NCBI GenBank assembly: GCA_018065815.1
Contig: JAGHSP010000385.1
Location: 1 to 10,171 of the forward strand
Reading direction: 5' to 3'
DNA: 10,171 nt
DNA from: Candidatus Sodaliphilus limicaballi
GTDB taxonomy: Bacteria > Bacteroidota > Bacteroidia > Bacteroidales > Muribaculaceae
In this document: positions 1 through 6,718 of the stretch, piece by piece
How the letters are laid out: every line of letters begins with the position of its first letter
Numbering within the stretch: the stretch's first letter is position 1
Position numbers and translations under genes: made by a program
Notes under the pieces: generated by a model
Database searches by the model: none
Told to the model about the DNA's origin: nothing
The model's input: the letters and a program-made list of their open reading frames with translations, nothing else

Positions 1-20
1 ATGTATAAATATAGTTTTAT

Positions 21-28
21 TCACTTTG
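21..28 (+). promoter_or_regulatory. Candidate -7 promoter box for the trp operon (uncertain)
   Basis: The octamer TCACTTTG matches the Bacteroidetes -7 consensus TAnnTTTG at five of six fixed positions. It ends 26 nt before the ATG at 55, similar to the 25 and 27 nt seen for the two clear promoters later in the window. Its -33 partner would lie at or beyond the window start and cannot be checked. Two other five-of-six matches compete: TAGTTTTA at 12-19, which would suit a leader peptide starting at 31, and CAAATTTG at 37-44. The choice among the three is a guess. Confidence 0.25.
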
Positions 29-30
29 AG

Positions 31-75
31 ATGACTCAAATTTGTGCAAATATTATGTGGTGGCGCGCTTGGTGA
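31..75 (+). CDS. trpL: trp operon leader peptide (Trp-rich, attenuator control)
   Basis: This is a 14-codon frame upstream of trpB that reads MTQICANIMWWRAW and then TGA. Three of its last five sense codons are TGG (58-60, 61-63, 70-72), in a leader immediately before tryptophan genes. An internal ATG at 55 would give the six-residue form MWWRAW. Length and the Trp-Trp-Arg cluster resemble the E. coli trpL peptide (14 residues, also with Trp-Trp-Arg), which is established for that system. Its role would be to sense charged tRNA-Trp: ribosomes stall at the Trp codons when tryptophan is scarce and so change folding of the downstream RNA. There is no Shine-Dalgarno sequence, as expected for this phylum, so the start (31 or 55) is undecided. 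Three TGG codons next to alternative hairpins make chance unlikely, but translation is inferred. Confidence 0.68.
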   Translation: MTQICANIMWWRAW

Positions 76-127
76 TCAATATCGCGAAGCTGTTCATTAT
101 ATATATTACACACAAGTCCTTCGCGAT
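64..127 (+). promoter_or_regulatory. trp attenuator: pause hairpin and antiterminator
   Basis: Segment 1 (64-71) can pair with segment 2 (77-86): CGCG 64-67 with CGCG 83-86, and TTG 69-71 with CAA 77-79. This encloses the last Trp codon and the leader stop codon. Segment 2 can instead pair with segment 3: ATCGCGAAG at 81-89 is the exact reverse complement of CTTCGCGAT at 119-127, a 9-bp stem with a 29-nt loop. Bases 119-127 are also needed for the terminator stem, so the two folds exclude each other. A ribosome stalled on Trp codons 58-63 would cover segment 1 and leave 81-89 free to form the antiterminator. A ribosome at the stop codon (73-75) would cover part of segment 2 and allow termination. 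Pairing is seen in the sequence; the mechanism is inferred from the known enterobacterial model. Confidence 0.65.
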
Positions 128-147
128 GCACATTGCGAGGGACTTTT
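114..147 (+). terminator. trp attenuator terminator hairpin
   Basis: Bases 114-127 pair with 132-145 in a 14-bp stem with no mismatch (two G-U pairs: 120 with 139, and 125 with 134), closed by the four-base loop GCAC. The descending arm runs into TTTT at 144-147. The T-run is short, since two of its bases also belong to the stem, so termination may be partial, as expected for an attenuator. The ascending arm contains the antiterminator partner 119-127. The hairpin ends 33 nt before the trpB start codon. Confidence 0.62.
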
Positions 148-180
148 GATTACAGACAACTTGACACGACACATACAATT

Positions 181-1404
181 ATGACAGAAACTAACAACAG
201 GCAATCATTCCAGATCGACGGCGAGGGCTATTATGGCAACTTCGGCGGGGCCTACGTGCCCGAAATCCTCTACGGTGCAGTGCAGCAGTTGCAGGATAGT
301 TACCGCGAAATAATCGAGAGCGATGAGTTCCAGCGTGAATACATGGAACTGCTGCGCGACTATGTGGGTCGCCCGTCGCCACTCTACCTGGCACGCCGGC
401 TGAGCAAGAAATATGGCTGCACCATCTACCTCAAGCGTGAGGACCTTAACCACACCGGTGCACACAAGATCAATAACACCATAGGTCAGATATTGCTCGC
501 CAAGAAAATGGGCAAGAAACGCATCATCGCCGAGACAGGTGCGGGACAGCACGGCGTGGCGACTGCCACCGTGTGCGCTCTCATGGACATGCCGTGCGTG
601 GTGTATCAAGGTGCGCTCGACGTTGAGCGACAGCACACCAATGTGGAACGCATGCGCATGCTGGGAGCCGAAGTGCGTCCCGTTTACACCGGCAACCACA
701 CGCTCAAGGATGCCGTGAACGAGGCGATACGCGACTGGTGCTGCCACCCTGCCGACACCTTCTACATCATAGGCTCAACAGTGGGACCGCACCCCTATCC
801 CGACATGGTGGCACGCCTGCAGAGTGTCATCAGCAAGGAAATCAAAGAACAACTCATGGAGAAGACAGGGCGTGACTATCCCGACCACCTCATCGCATGC
901 GTGGGTGGCGGCAGCAACGCGGCTGGCACGGTGTATCACTACATTGACGACGAGCGCGTCAACATCACTCTGGCCGAGGCTGGAGGACACGGTGCCGACA
1001 CCGACTTCACCGCTGCGACCATCCACGCCGGGAAGCTGGGTATCATCCACGGAAGCAAGACCCTGGTGATGCAGACTCCCGACGGACAGATTATGGAAGC
1101 CAACACCATCTCGGCAGGCCTCGACTATCCTGGCATAGGCCCCATGCACGCCAACCTGGCTGCACAGCACCGCGCCACTGTGTTCTCTATCAACGACGAC
1201 GAGGCAATACGCGGCGGATATGAGCTTACCCGCCTTGAAGGCATCATTCCCGCCATCGAGAGCGCTCACGCCATTGCGGTGCTGGAGAAAATGGACTTCA
1301 AACCCACCGACGTGGTGGTGCTCACAGTGAGCGGCCGCGGCGATAAAGACGTAGAAACTTATCTGGACAACAAGCAAATGGCAGGAGAATATGGCAACTT
1401 CTAA
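181..1404 (+). CDS. trpB: Tryptophan synthase beta chain
   Basis: TrpB makes L-tryptophan from indole and serine with pyridoxal phosphate, as the beta subunit of the alpha2-beta2 synthase in the cytoplasm. The 407-residue product has the family landmarks: the PLP lysine K96 in HTGAHKINNT (91-100), the catalytic glutamate E118 in AETGAGQHG (117-125), the phosphate-binding loop GGGSN (242-246), SAGLDYPG (311-318) and the SGRGDKD segment (384-390) that contacts the cofactor. I chose ATG 181 because the conserved YGNFGGAYVPE block starts at residue 18. A longer TTG start at 133 would begin inside the attenuator hairpin and add unconserved residues. It is the first structural gene of the operon, far from its partner trpA at the end, the usual arrangement in Bacteroidales. 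Expression is probably set by the upstream attenuator. Its last 14 bases overlap trpE. Confidence 0.97.
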   Translation: MTETNNRQSFQIDGEGYYGNFGGAYVPEILYGAVQQLQDSYREIIESDEFQREYMELLRDYVGRPSPLYLARRLSKKYGCTIYLKREDLNHTGAHKINNTIGQILLAKKMGKKRIIAETGAGQHGVATATVCALMDMPCVVYQGALDVERQHTNVERMRMLGAEVRPVYTGNHTLKDAVNEAIRDWCCHPADTFYIIGSTVGPHPYPDMVARLQSVISKEIKEQLMEKTGRDYPDHLIACVGGGSNAAGTVYHYIDDERVNITLAEAGGHGADTDFTAATIHAGKLGIIHGSKTLVMQTPDGQIMEANTISAGLDYPGIGPMHANLAAQHRATVFSINDDEAIRGGYELTRLEGIIPAIESAHAIAVLEKMDFKPTDVVVLTVSGRGDKDVETYLDNKQMAGEYGNF

Positions 1405-2797
1405 ATTCAACTACAAGACATCAACACGCACCATTCTGGCCGACATGTACACCCCCGTGGCCTTGTATATGCGTCTGCGCGACCTCTATCCTCAAAGCGC
1501 GCTCATGGAGAGCAGTGACTATCACAGCCACGACACAGCCCGTTCGTTCTTTGGAGTGAATCCTGTGGGCAGCATTGCCATTGATCATGGCGTGGCACGC
1601 ATGCTGTTTCCCGACGGCACAATCGAGGAAAAACCCATCACGGCATCATATCCTGTGGAAAAGGCCATCAACGAGTTCATCGGTTCGTTCAACGTCGAGG
1701 GCGAGGGCAAGGAATACTGCGGTCTCTATGGCTACACATCGTTCAATGCGGTGCACTACTTTGAAAACATCGATGTGAAGGACGAGACACAGAGCCGCAA
1801 CGATGCACCCGACATCTATTACATCCTCTACAAGGACATCATGGTGATGGATCACATGAACAACAAGCTCACATTCGTGGAGATGCTTGCCCCTGGCGAG
1901 GAATGCCAGATTGACCAACTGCAGGTGAGCATCAACAAGACCAACGTGAAACCTTTTGAGTTTCATCCCGTGGGCGAAACCACCAGCACCATCACCGACG
2001 AAGAGCACAAGGCCAACATACGCCGCTGTGTGGAGCACTGCAAGCGCGGCGATGTGTTCCAGATAGTGGTGTCGCGTCGCTTCGTGCAGCGCTATGAGGG
2101 CGATGACCTGCAGCTTTACCGCGCGTTGCGCAGCATCAACCCCTCGCCTTACTTGTTCTACTTCGACTTCGGCGGGTTCCGCATCTTCGGTTCGTCGCCC
2201 GAGACCCATTGCCGCATCAACGGCAGCAGAGCCTACATCGACCCCATTGCCGGCACCACGCCGCGCACAGGCAACCCCGACGAGGACCGCAAGAATGCCG
2301 AGTATCTCAAGGCCGACCCCAAGGAGAATGCCGAGCACGTGATGCTCGTGGACCTGGCGCGCAACGACTTGAGCCGCAACTGCACTGGCGTGAAAGTGGA
2401 CTTCTACAAGGACATGCAGTTTTATAGCCACGTCATCCACTTGGTGTCACGCGTGAGCGGCGAACTGCCTGCCGGTGCCGACAAGATCAAGGCATTTATC
2501 GACACCTTCCCTGCAGGCACTCTCTCGGGAGCCCCCAAGGTGCGCGCCATGCAGCTCATCACCGAAATGGAACCACACAACCGCGGTGCCTACGGCGGAT
2601 GCATCGGATTCATAGGGCTAAACGGTGACCTCAACCAGGCTATCGTGATACGCACCTTCATCAGCCGTAACAACACCTTGTGGTTTCAAGCCGGCAGCGG
2701 CGTGGTGGCCAAGAGCAACGACGAGTATGAGTTGCAGGAGGTGAACCACAAACTGGGCGCTCTGGTCAAGGCAATCCACATGGCAGAAGAAATGTAA
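1391..2797 (+). CDS. trpE: Anthranilate synthase component I
   Basis: TrpE converts chorismate to anthranilate, using ammonia supplied by TrpG; this is the committed and usually feedback-inhibited step. The 468-residue length fits the family. The LMESSD segment (38-43) corresponds to the LLES-type motif at the tryptophan-inhibitor site. The chorismate-binding domain shows FGSSPET (266-272), DPIAGTTPRTG (284-294), ENAEHVMLVDLARND (312-326), FPAGTLSGAPKVRAM (373-387), GAYGGCIGF (399-407), IRT (420-422) and QAGSGVVAKSNDEYE (433-447). The start is ATG 1391, inside the last codons of trpB in another frame. An AGGAGA at 1383-1388 lies only about 3 nt before it, closer than a usual ribosome-binding site, so termination-reinitiation coupling to trpB is likely. 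Full anthranilate synthase rather than aminodeoxychorismate synthase is supported by trpG immediately downstream and the operon context. Confidence 0.96.
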   Translation: MATSKFNYKTSTRTILADMYTPVALYMRLRDLYPQSALMESSDYHSHDTARSFFGVNPVGSIAIDHGVARMLFPDGTIEEKPITASYPVEKAINEFIGSFNVEGEGKEYCGLYGYTSFNAVHYFENIDVKDETQSRNDAPDIYYILYKDIMVMDHMNNKLTFVEMLAPGEECQIDQLQVSINKTNVKPFEFHPVGETTSTITDEEHKANIRRCVEHCKRGDVFQIVVSRRFVQRYEGDDLQLYRALRSINPSPYLFYFDFGGFRIFGSSPETHCRINGSRAYIDPIAGTTPRTGNPDEDRKNAEYLKADPKENAEHVMLVDLARNDLSRNCTGVKVDFYKDMQFYSHVIHLVSRVSGELPAGADKIKAFIDTFPAGTLSGAPKVRAMQLITEMEPHNRGAYGGCIGFIGLNGDLNQAIVIRTFISRNNTLWFQAGSGVVAKSNDEYELQEVNHKLGALVKAIHMAEEM

Positions 2798-2821
2798 CAC
2801 TTAACCCCCTCACGATACACA

Positions 2822-3385
2822 ATGAAATTAGTCATCATAGACAACTACGACTCGTTCACCTTCAACCTCGCGCATCTGGCCAGCTCGCTCGGCGCCGATG
2901 TGACAGTGGTGAGAAACGACCAGTTTGCACTCGAAGACCTCGAGAAATACGACAAGATAATCTTGAGCCCCGGCCCCGGCATCCCCGAGGAGGCTGGCCT
3001 GCTGCTCGACGTGATACGCACCTATGCCCCCACCAAGCCCATGCTGGGCGTGTGCCTAGGTCATCAAGCCATAGGCCAAGTGTTCGGAGGCACGCTTGAG
3101 AACTTGAGCGAAGTGTTCCACGGAGTTGCTACCGAGGGTACCGTGATAGGCAATGACTACATCTTTGCCGGACTTCCCGCCCACATCACCATGGGACGTT
3201 ACCACTCGTGGGTAGTGAGCCGCAAGGGACTGCCCAGGGAACTGGAAATCACCGCCGTGAGCAACGAGGGACAGATCATGGGACTGAAGCACCGCAACTA
3301 TGACGTGCACGGCATCCAGTTTCACCCCGAGTCGGTGCTCACCCCCGACGGAGCGCAAATCATCAAGCAATTCCTAGAACATTAA
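2822..3385 (+). CDS. trpG: Anthranilate synthase component II, glutamine amidotransferase
   Basis: TrpG hydrolyses glutamine and passes ammonia to TrpE. The 187-residue protein is a single class I glutamine amidotransferase domain, not fused to TrpD as in E. coli. The triad is visible: nucleophile C78 in GVCLGHQ (76-82), with H168 and E170 in QFHPES (166-171). The N-terminal IIDNYDSFTFNL (5-16) and the oxyanion-loop motif SPGPGIPEEAG (49-59) are typical of TrpG/PabA proteins. It starts 24 nt after the trpE stop with no evident Shine-Dalgarno. It might also serve aminodeoxychorismate synthase for folate, as dual-use TrpG proteins do elsewhere; the window cannot decide this. Confidence 0.96.
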   Translation: MKLVIIDNYDSFTFNLAHLASSLGADVTVVRNDQFALEDLEKYDKIILSPGPGIPEEAGLLLDVIRTYAPTKPMLGVCLGHQAIGQVFGGTLENLSEVFHGVATEGTVIGNDYIFAGLPAHITMGRYHSWVVSRKGLPRELEITAVSNEGQIMGLKHRNYDVHGIQFHPESVLTPDGAQIIKQFLEH

Positions 3386-3440
3386 GTCGCTCCACACTAA
3401 ACTAAAAATAATCATTTTAGCATATATACATCTCATTATT

Positions 3441-4436
3441 ATGAAAGAAATACTCAAGCGTGTGCTCAACAACGAAACGCTCACGAGAGAAGAAACCCAC
3501 GATATACTCATCGAGATAACTAAAGAGACTATCCCCGCCGAGCAGATTGCAGCCCTGCTCACCGCGCTGCAAATGCGCGGAGTGACCGTGGAAGAGCTCG
3601 TAGGATTCCGCAGCGGAATACTCGAGACCGGCATCAACGCTCAACTCGACGCAGAGTCCTACATCGACGTGGTGGGCACCGGCGGAGACCAGAAGAACAC
3701 CTTCAACATCTCCACCTGCGCATCATTCGTCATTGCCGGCGCGGGCTACAAGGTGGCCAAGCACGGCAACTATGCCTCTACATCGGTGAGCGGATCGAGC
3801 AACGTGATCGAAGGACACGGCGTGAAGTTCACCAACAACCTCGACACGCTCAACCGCAGCATCAACGAGTGCGGCATCGCCTATCTGCATGCTCCTATGT
3901 TTGCCCGCGCCATGAAGTTTGTGGCACCCGTGCGCAAGGCATTGCAGTTCCCCACATGCTTCAACCTGCTGGGGCCGCTCGTTAACCCCGCTAGACCCAA
4001 GTACCAGCTGCTGGGCGTGGCCAACCTGGGGCAAATGCGTCTATACAGCAGTGTGTTCCAGACCCTGGGCGTGAAATACGGCATTGTGAACAGCATCGAC
4101 GGATATGACGAAATCTCGCTCACTAGCGACTTCAAGGTGACCACCAACAGCGTGGAGAAGATCTATGCACCTGGCGACCTGGGGCTGCCCGTTGCTAATC
4201 CTGTGAACCTCTACGGCGGCGAGACTCGCGAGGAGGCAATCAAGATATTTGACAACGTGCTTCGCAACGAGGCTCTTGAGGACCAGAAGAATGTAGTCCT
4301 GGCCAATGCCGCTTATGCCATAGGCATCATTGAACCGCAGATGGACATCGCCCAGACCGTAGCAATAGCACGCGAGAGCCTCGAGAGCGGCAAGGCCTAC
4401 GAAGTACTTAAGAAATTCGTCGAGATCAACTCTTGA
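3441..4436 (+). CDS. trpD: Anthranilate phosphoribosyltransferase
   Basis: TrpD joins anthranilate to phosphoribosyl pyrophosphate to give N-(5'-phosphoribosyl)anthranilate. The 331-residue protein has the normal family length. It carries the PRPP-binding GTGGD (79-83), then NTFNIST (86-92), VAKHGNYASTS (105-115) with the KHGN signature at 107-110, and the FNLLGPLVNPARP stretch of the class IV phosphoribosyltransferase core. The N-terminal helical part (about 1-65) corresponds to the usual dimerisation domain. The gene follows trpG after 55 nt, the longest gap inside the operon. That gap is AT-rich and contains a weak 6-bp inverted repeat (3402-3407 with 3415-3420) without a convincing T-run, so I do not call a terminator there. 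No promoter consensus is seen in the gap. Confidence 0.96.
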   Translation: MKEILKRVLNNETLTREETHDILIEITKETIPAEQIAALLTALQMRGVTVEELVGFRSGILETGINAQLDAESYIDVVGTGGDQKNTFNISTCASFVIAGAGYKVAKHGNYASTSVSGSSNVIEGHGVKFTNNLDTLNRSINECGIAYLHAPMFARAMKFVAPVRKALQFPTCFNLLGPLVNPARPKYQLLGVANLGQMRLYSSVFQTLGVKYGIVNSIDGYDEISLTSDFKVTTNSVEKIYAPGDLGLPVANPVNLYGGETREEAIKIFDNVLRNEALEDQKNVVLANAAYAIGIIEPQMDIAQTVAIARESLESGKAYEVLKKFVEINS

Positions 4437-4464
4437 TTTTTTGAATTAAAGTAACATATCCACT

Positions 4465-5253
4465 ATGGCTGATATACTCTTTGACATCGTCAACCACAAG
4501 CGCGTTGAGATTGCTGCCGCACGTGCAGCATTGCCTCTGGAGCAACTCCAGTTAATGGTTACTCCGCTCATGAACCTACCGGTGCCCAGCATGAGCAAGG
4601 CGTTGAGCCGGTCTAGAAGCGGCATCATCGCCGAGTTCAAACGCAAAAGCCCGTCTAAAGGGTGGATCCACGAGGATGCTCAAGTCGAGGACGTCACTGC
4701 ACTCTACCAAGCTGGCGGTGCATCGGCCATAAGCATTCTCACCGACGAGAAGTACTTTGGCGGCTGCGACGATTTCATCAGCCGTGCCAGGGCTTGCGGA
4801 GTGACTATCCCTGTGCTCTACAAGAACTTCATCATCGACGAGTACCAGCTATACCAAGCGCGCCTGTGCGGAGCTTCGGCAGTGCTGCTCATTGCCGCTT
4901 GCCTCACCTTTGAGGAGTGTCGCTCGCTCATGGACAAAGCTCATGCGCTGGGCCTAGAGGTGCTGCTTGAAATGCACAGCGAGAGCGAACTCGCCTATGC
5001 CGAGCTTAACCCCGACATGTGCGGCATCAACAACCGCAACCTGGGCACATTTGTCACCGAGGTGAGCAATTCTTTCCGCATGGCCCAACTTCTGCCCGAC
5101 GACGCAGTCAAAGTGAGCGAAAGCGGCATCAGCGATCCCGATACAGTGCGACAGCTGCGTGAGGCCGGGTTCAGAGGGTTCCTCATCGGCGAGCAGTTCA
5201 TGAAACACGAGCACCCCGGCGAGGCGCTCAAGCAATTCATCGAGGCGCTATGA
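4465..5253 (+). CDS. trpC: Indole-3-glycerol phosphate synthase
   Basis: TrpC closes the ring of carboxyphenylamino-deoxyribulose phosphate, losing CO2 and water, to give indole-3-glycerol phosphate. The 262-residue (beta-alpha)8 barrel shows IAEFKRKSPSKG (55-66) with E57 and K59 at the usual catalytic positions, LTDEKYFGG (92-100), the second catalytic lysine K120 in VLYKNFIIDEYQ, E169 in EVLLEM, the GINNRN loop (187-192) and SESG (218-221). It is monofunctional here, unlike the TrpC-TrpF fusion of enterobacteria. It starts 28 nt after trpD. Its stop codon overlaps the next start as ATGA (5250-5253), a pattern that usually means translational coupling. Confidence 0.96.
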   Translation: MADILFDIVNHKRVEIAAARAALPLEQLQLMVTPLMNLPVPSMSKALSRSRSGIIAEFKRKSPSKGWIHEDAQVEDVTALYQAGGASAISILTDEKYFGGCDDFISRARACGVTIPVLYKNFIIDEYQLYQARLCGASAVLLIAACLTFEECRSLMDKAHALGLEVLLEMHSESELAYAELNPDMCGINNRNLGTFVTEVSNSFRMAQLLPDDAVKVSESGISDPDTVRQLREAGFRGFLIGEQFMKHEHPGEALKQFIEAL

Positions 5254-6647
5254 TAGTCAAGGTGTGTGGCTTGCGCGACAGCACCAACGTGGCACAGGTG
5301 GTGCAGGCTGGTGCTTCTAGGATAGGCTTCATTTTCTTCGAGAAGTCGAGCCGCAACGTGGTTAACGTGCCTCATGTCAGCTCTCACGTGCCACGGGTGG
5401 GGGTCTTTGTCGATGCTTCCGTCGAGACTGTGGTCTTGAAATACCAGGAGTTCGGCTTGTCATTCGTGCAGTTGCATGGAAACGAGAGCGTGCACTATAT
5501 CAATGAATTGCGTGCTGCACTACCTCACGTCAAGGTGATCAAGGCCATCAGCGTTGCCTGCGATGACGACATCGACCGATACTTGATGTATGAAGGCCTA
5601 GTGGACGAATTTCTGTTTGACACCAAGTGCGACACCGTGGGCGGCAGCGGGCGGCAGTTTGACTGGTCGGTGCTCAATCGCTACAAGGGAAGCACACCAT
5701 TCTTGTTGAGCGGCGGCATAGGTCCCGACGATGCCCACATAGTGAAGGCGTTCAACCACCCGCGCTGCATTGGCATCGATATCAACTCAAAGTTTGAAAC
5801 GGCTCCCGCTCTCAAAGACGCGCAAGCCATAACAAAATTTATCAACGAAATAAATAACGACACAAGAGATATGAACCGCATCAATCAACTTTTCTCAACA
5901 CGAGGCGACAAGAAACTACTTTCGCTCTATTTTTGTGCAGGTTATCCCACACTCGATGGCACTGGCGACGTGATCAAGGCTATGCAGGAGCATGGCATCA
6001 GCATGGTGGAGGTGGGATTCCCATTCAGCGACCCCATGGCCGACGGCCCTGTGATTCAGAATGCTGCCACCAAGGCTCTTGCCAACGGCATGACCATCCA
6101 GAAACTATTCGACCAACTCGAAGCCATCAAGCACGACGTGCACATCCCCCTGGTGCTCATGGGCTATCTCAACGTGGTGATGCAATATGGCATCGAGGAG
6201 TTCTGCGCCAGTTGCGTGAAGAGCGGTGTGAGCGGTGTCATCATCCCCGACCTGCCCTTCAAGGACTATCTCGAGCAGGTAAAACCCATCGCCGATCGCT
6301 ATGACCTGCGCATAATCATGCTCATCACGCCCGAAACAAGCGAGGAGCGCGTGCGATTCATCGACCAGCACACCGACGGCTTCATCTACATGGTGTCGTC
6401 GGCTTCGACAACAGGCGCGCAGAAGAGCTTTGACGAGGCCAAGCAAGACTATTTCCGACGCATCAACGCCATGAACCTCAATAATCCGCGCATGATAGGT
6501 TTCGGCATCAGCAACAAGCAGACCCTCGAGAGCGCGCAGGCCAATGCCGCCGGAGCAATCATCGGCAGCAAGTTCGTCACCCTGCAAGGCGAGACCTCGA
6601 CACCTCACGAGGCTCTATCACGGCTCATGGACGCTCTGAAAAAATAA
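5250..6647 (+). CDS. trpFA: TrpF-TrpA fusion: phosphoribosylanthranilate isomerase / tryptophan synthase alpha
   Basis: One 465-codon frame encodes two enzymes normally made separately. Residues 1 to about 203 are TrpF, which isomerises phosphoribosylanthranilate: VCGLRD with general base C6, LHGNES (75-80), general acid D124 in FLFDTKCDTVGGSG (121-134), and the phosphate-binding SGGI (154-157) and GIDINS (175-180). Residues 208-465 are TrpA, which cleaves indole-3-glycerol phosphate to indole: AGYP (230-233), catalytic E254 and D265 in VEVGFPFSDPMADG (253-266), IPDLP (332-336), the mobile-loop threonine T388 in SASTTGA (384-390), and GFGIS (417-421). Both halves are full length with their key residues. 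The junction is only about ten residues (INNDTRD). M208 (ATG at 5871) is where a free-standing TrpA would start, so internal initiation could also yield separate TrpA. Stops TAA occur in both other frames at 5851-5853 and 5855-5857, so a one-base indel there would split the gene. The domain calls are firm; a single polypeptide is less certain. Confidence 0.93.
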   Translation: MIVKVCGLRDSTNVAQVVQAGASRIGFIFFEKSSRNVVNVPHVSSHVPRVGVFVDASVETVVLKYQEFGLSFVQLHGNESVHYINELRAALPHVKVIKAISVACDDDIDRYLMYEGLVDEFLFDTKCDTVGGSGRQFDWSVLNRYKGSTPFLLSGGIGPDDAHIVKAFNHPRCIGIDINSKFETAPALKDAQAITKFINEINNDTRDMNRINQLFSTRGDKKLLSLYFCAGYPTLDGTGDVIKAMQEHGISMVEVGFPFSDPMADGPVIQNAATKALANGMTIQKLFDQLEAIKHDVHIPLVLMGYLNVVMQYGIEEFCASCVKSGVSGVIIPDLPFKDYLEQVKPIADRYDLRIIMLITPETSEERVRFIDQHTDGFIYMVSSASTTGAQKSFDEAKQDYFRRINAMNLNNPRMIGFGISNKQTLESAQANAAGAIIGSKFVTLQGETSTPHEALSRLMDALKK

Positions 6648-6653
6648 AAACGG

Positions 6654-6680
6654 CCTAATATTTTGGGCAGATTAGGTTTT
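6654..6680 (+). terminator. Probable intrinsic terminator of the trp operon
   Basis: CCTAAT at 6654-6659 pairs exactly with ATTAGG at 6671-6676 around an 11-nt loop, and TTTT follows at 6677-6680 before further AT-rich sequence. An A-run (6645-6650) lies upstream. The stem is short and the loop large, so efficiency may be modest. It sits 7 nt after the trpFA stop codon, where an operon end is expected. Confidence 0.55.
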
Positions 6681-6693
6681 ATTATTACATTTG
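6662..6693 (+). promoter_or_regulatory. Bacteroidetes-type promoter for the PIG-L deacetylase gene
   Basis: TTTG at 6662-6665 (-33 element) and TACATTTG at 6686-6693 (exact match to the TAnnTTTG -7 element) are separated by 20 nt, fitting the primary sigma-factor consensus of this phylum. Transcription would start near 6700, leaving a leader of about 19 nt before the ATG at 6719. The -33 element lies in the loop of the trp terminator hairpin. Confidence 0.7.
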
Positions 6694-6718
6694 CACTCGT
6701 TATTTAAACGATACTGAT

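Noticed and set aside
133..180. Extended trpB start at TTG 133
   Set aside because: The TTG lies in the descending arm of the attenuator hairpin, the added residues are not family-like, and ATG 181 gives the expected N-terminus.
775..1410. Long minus-strand open frame of 211 codons opposite trpB
   Set aside because: It lies wholly antisense to an unambiguous trpB, its product resembles no family, and GC-rich third positions commonly keep the opposite strand open.
1646..2440. Minus-strand open frame of 264 codons opposite trpE
   Set aside because: Shadow of trpE; low-complexity His/Val/Ala-rich product with no recognisable domain.
3402..3420. Terminator between trpG and trpD
   Set aside because: The stem is six mostly A-T pairs with no following T-run, and a terminator inside a complete biosynthetic operon would make little sense.
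5250..5870. Separate trpF gene ending before trpA
   Set aside because: No stop codon occurs in the TrpF frame before M208 of the joint frame; the nearby TAA triplets are in the other two frames.
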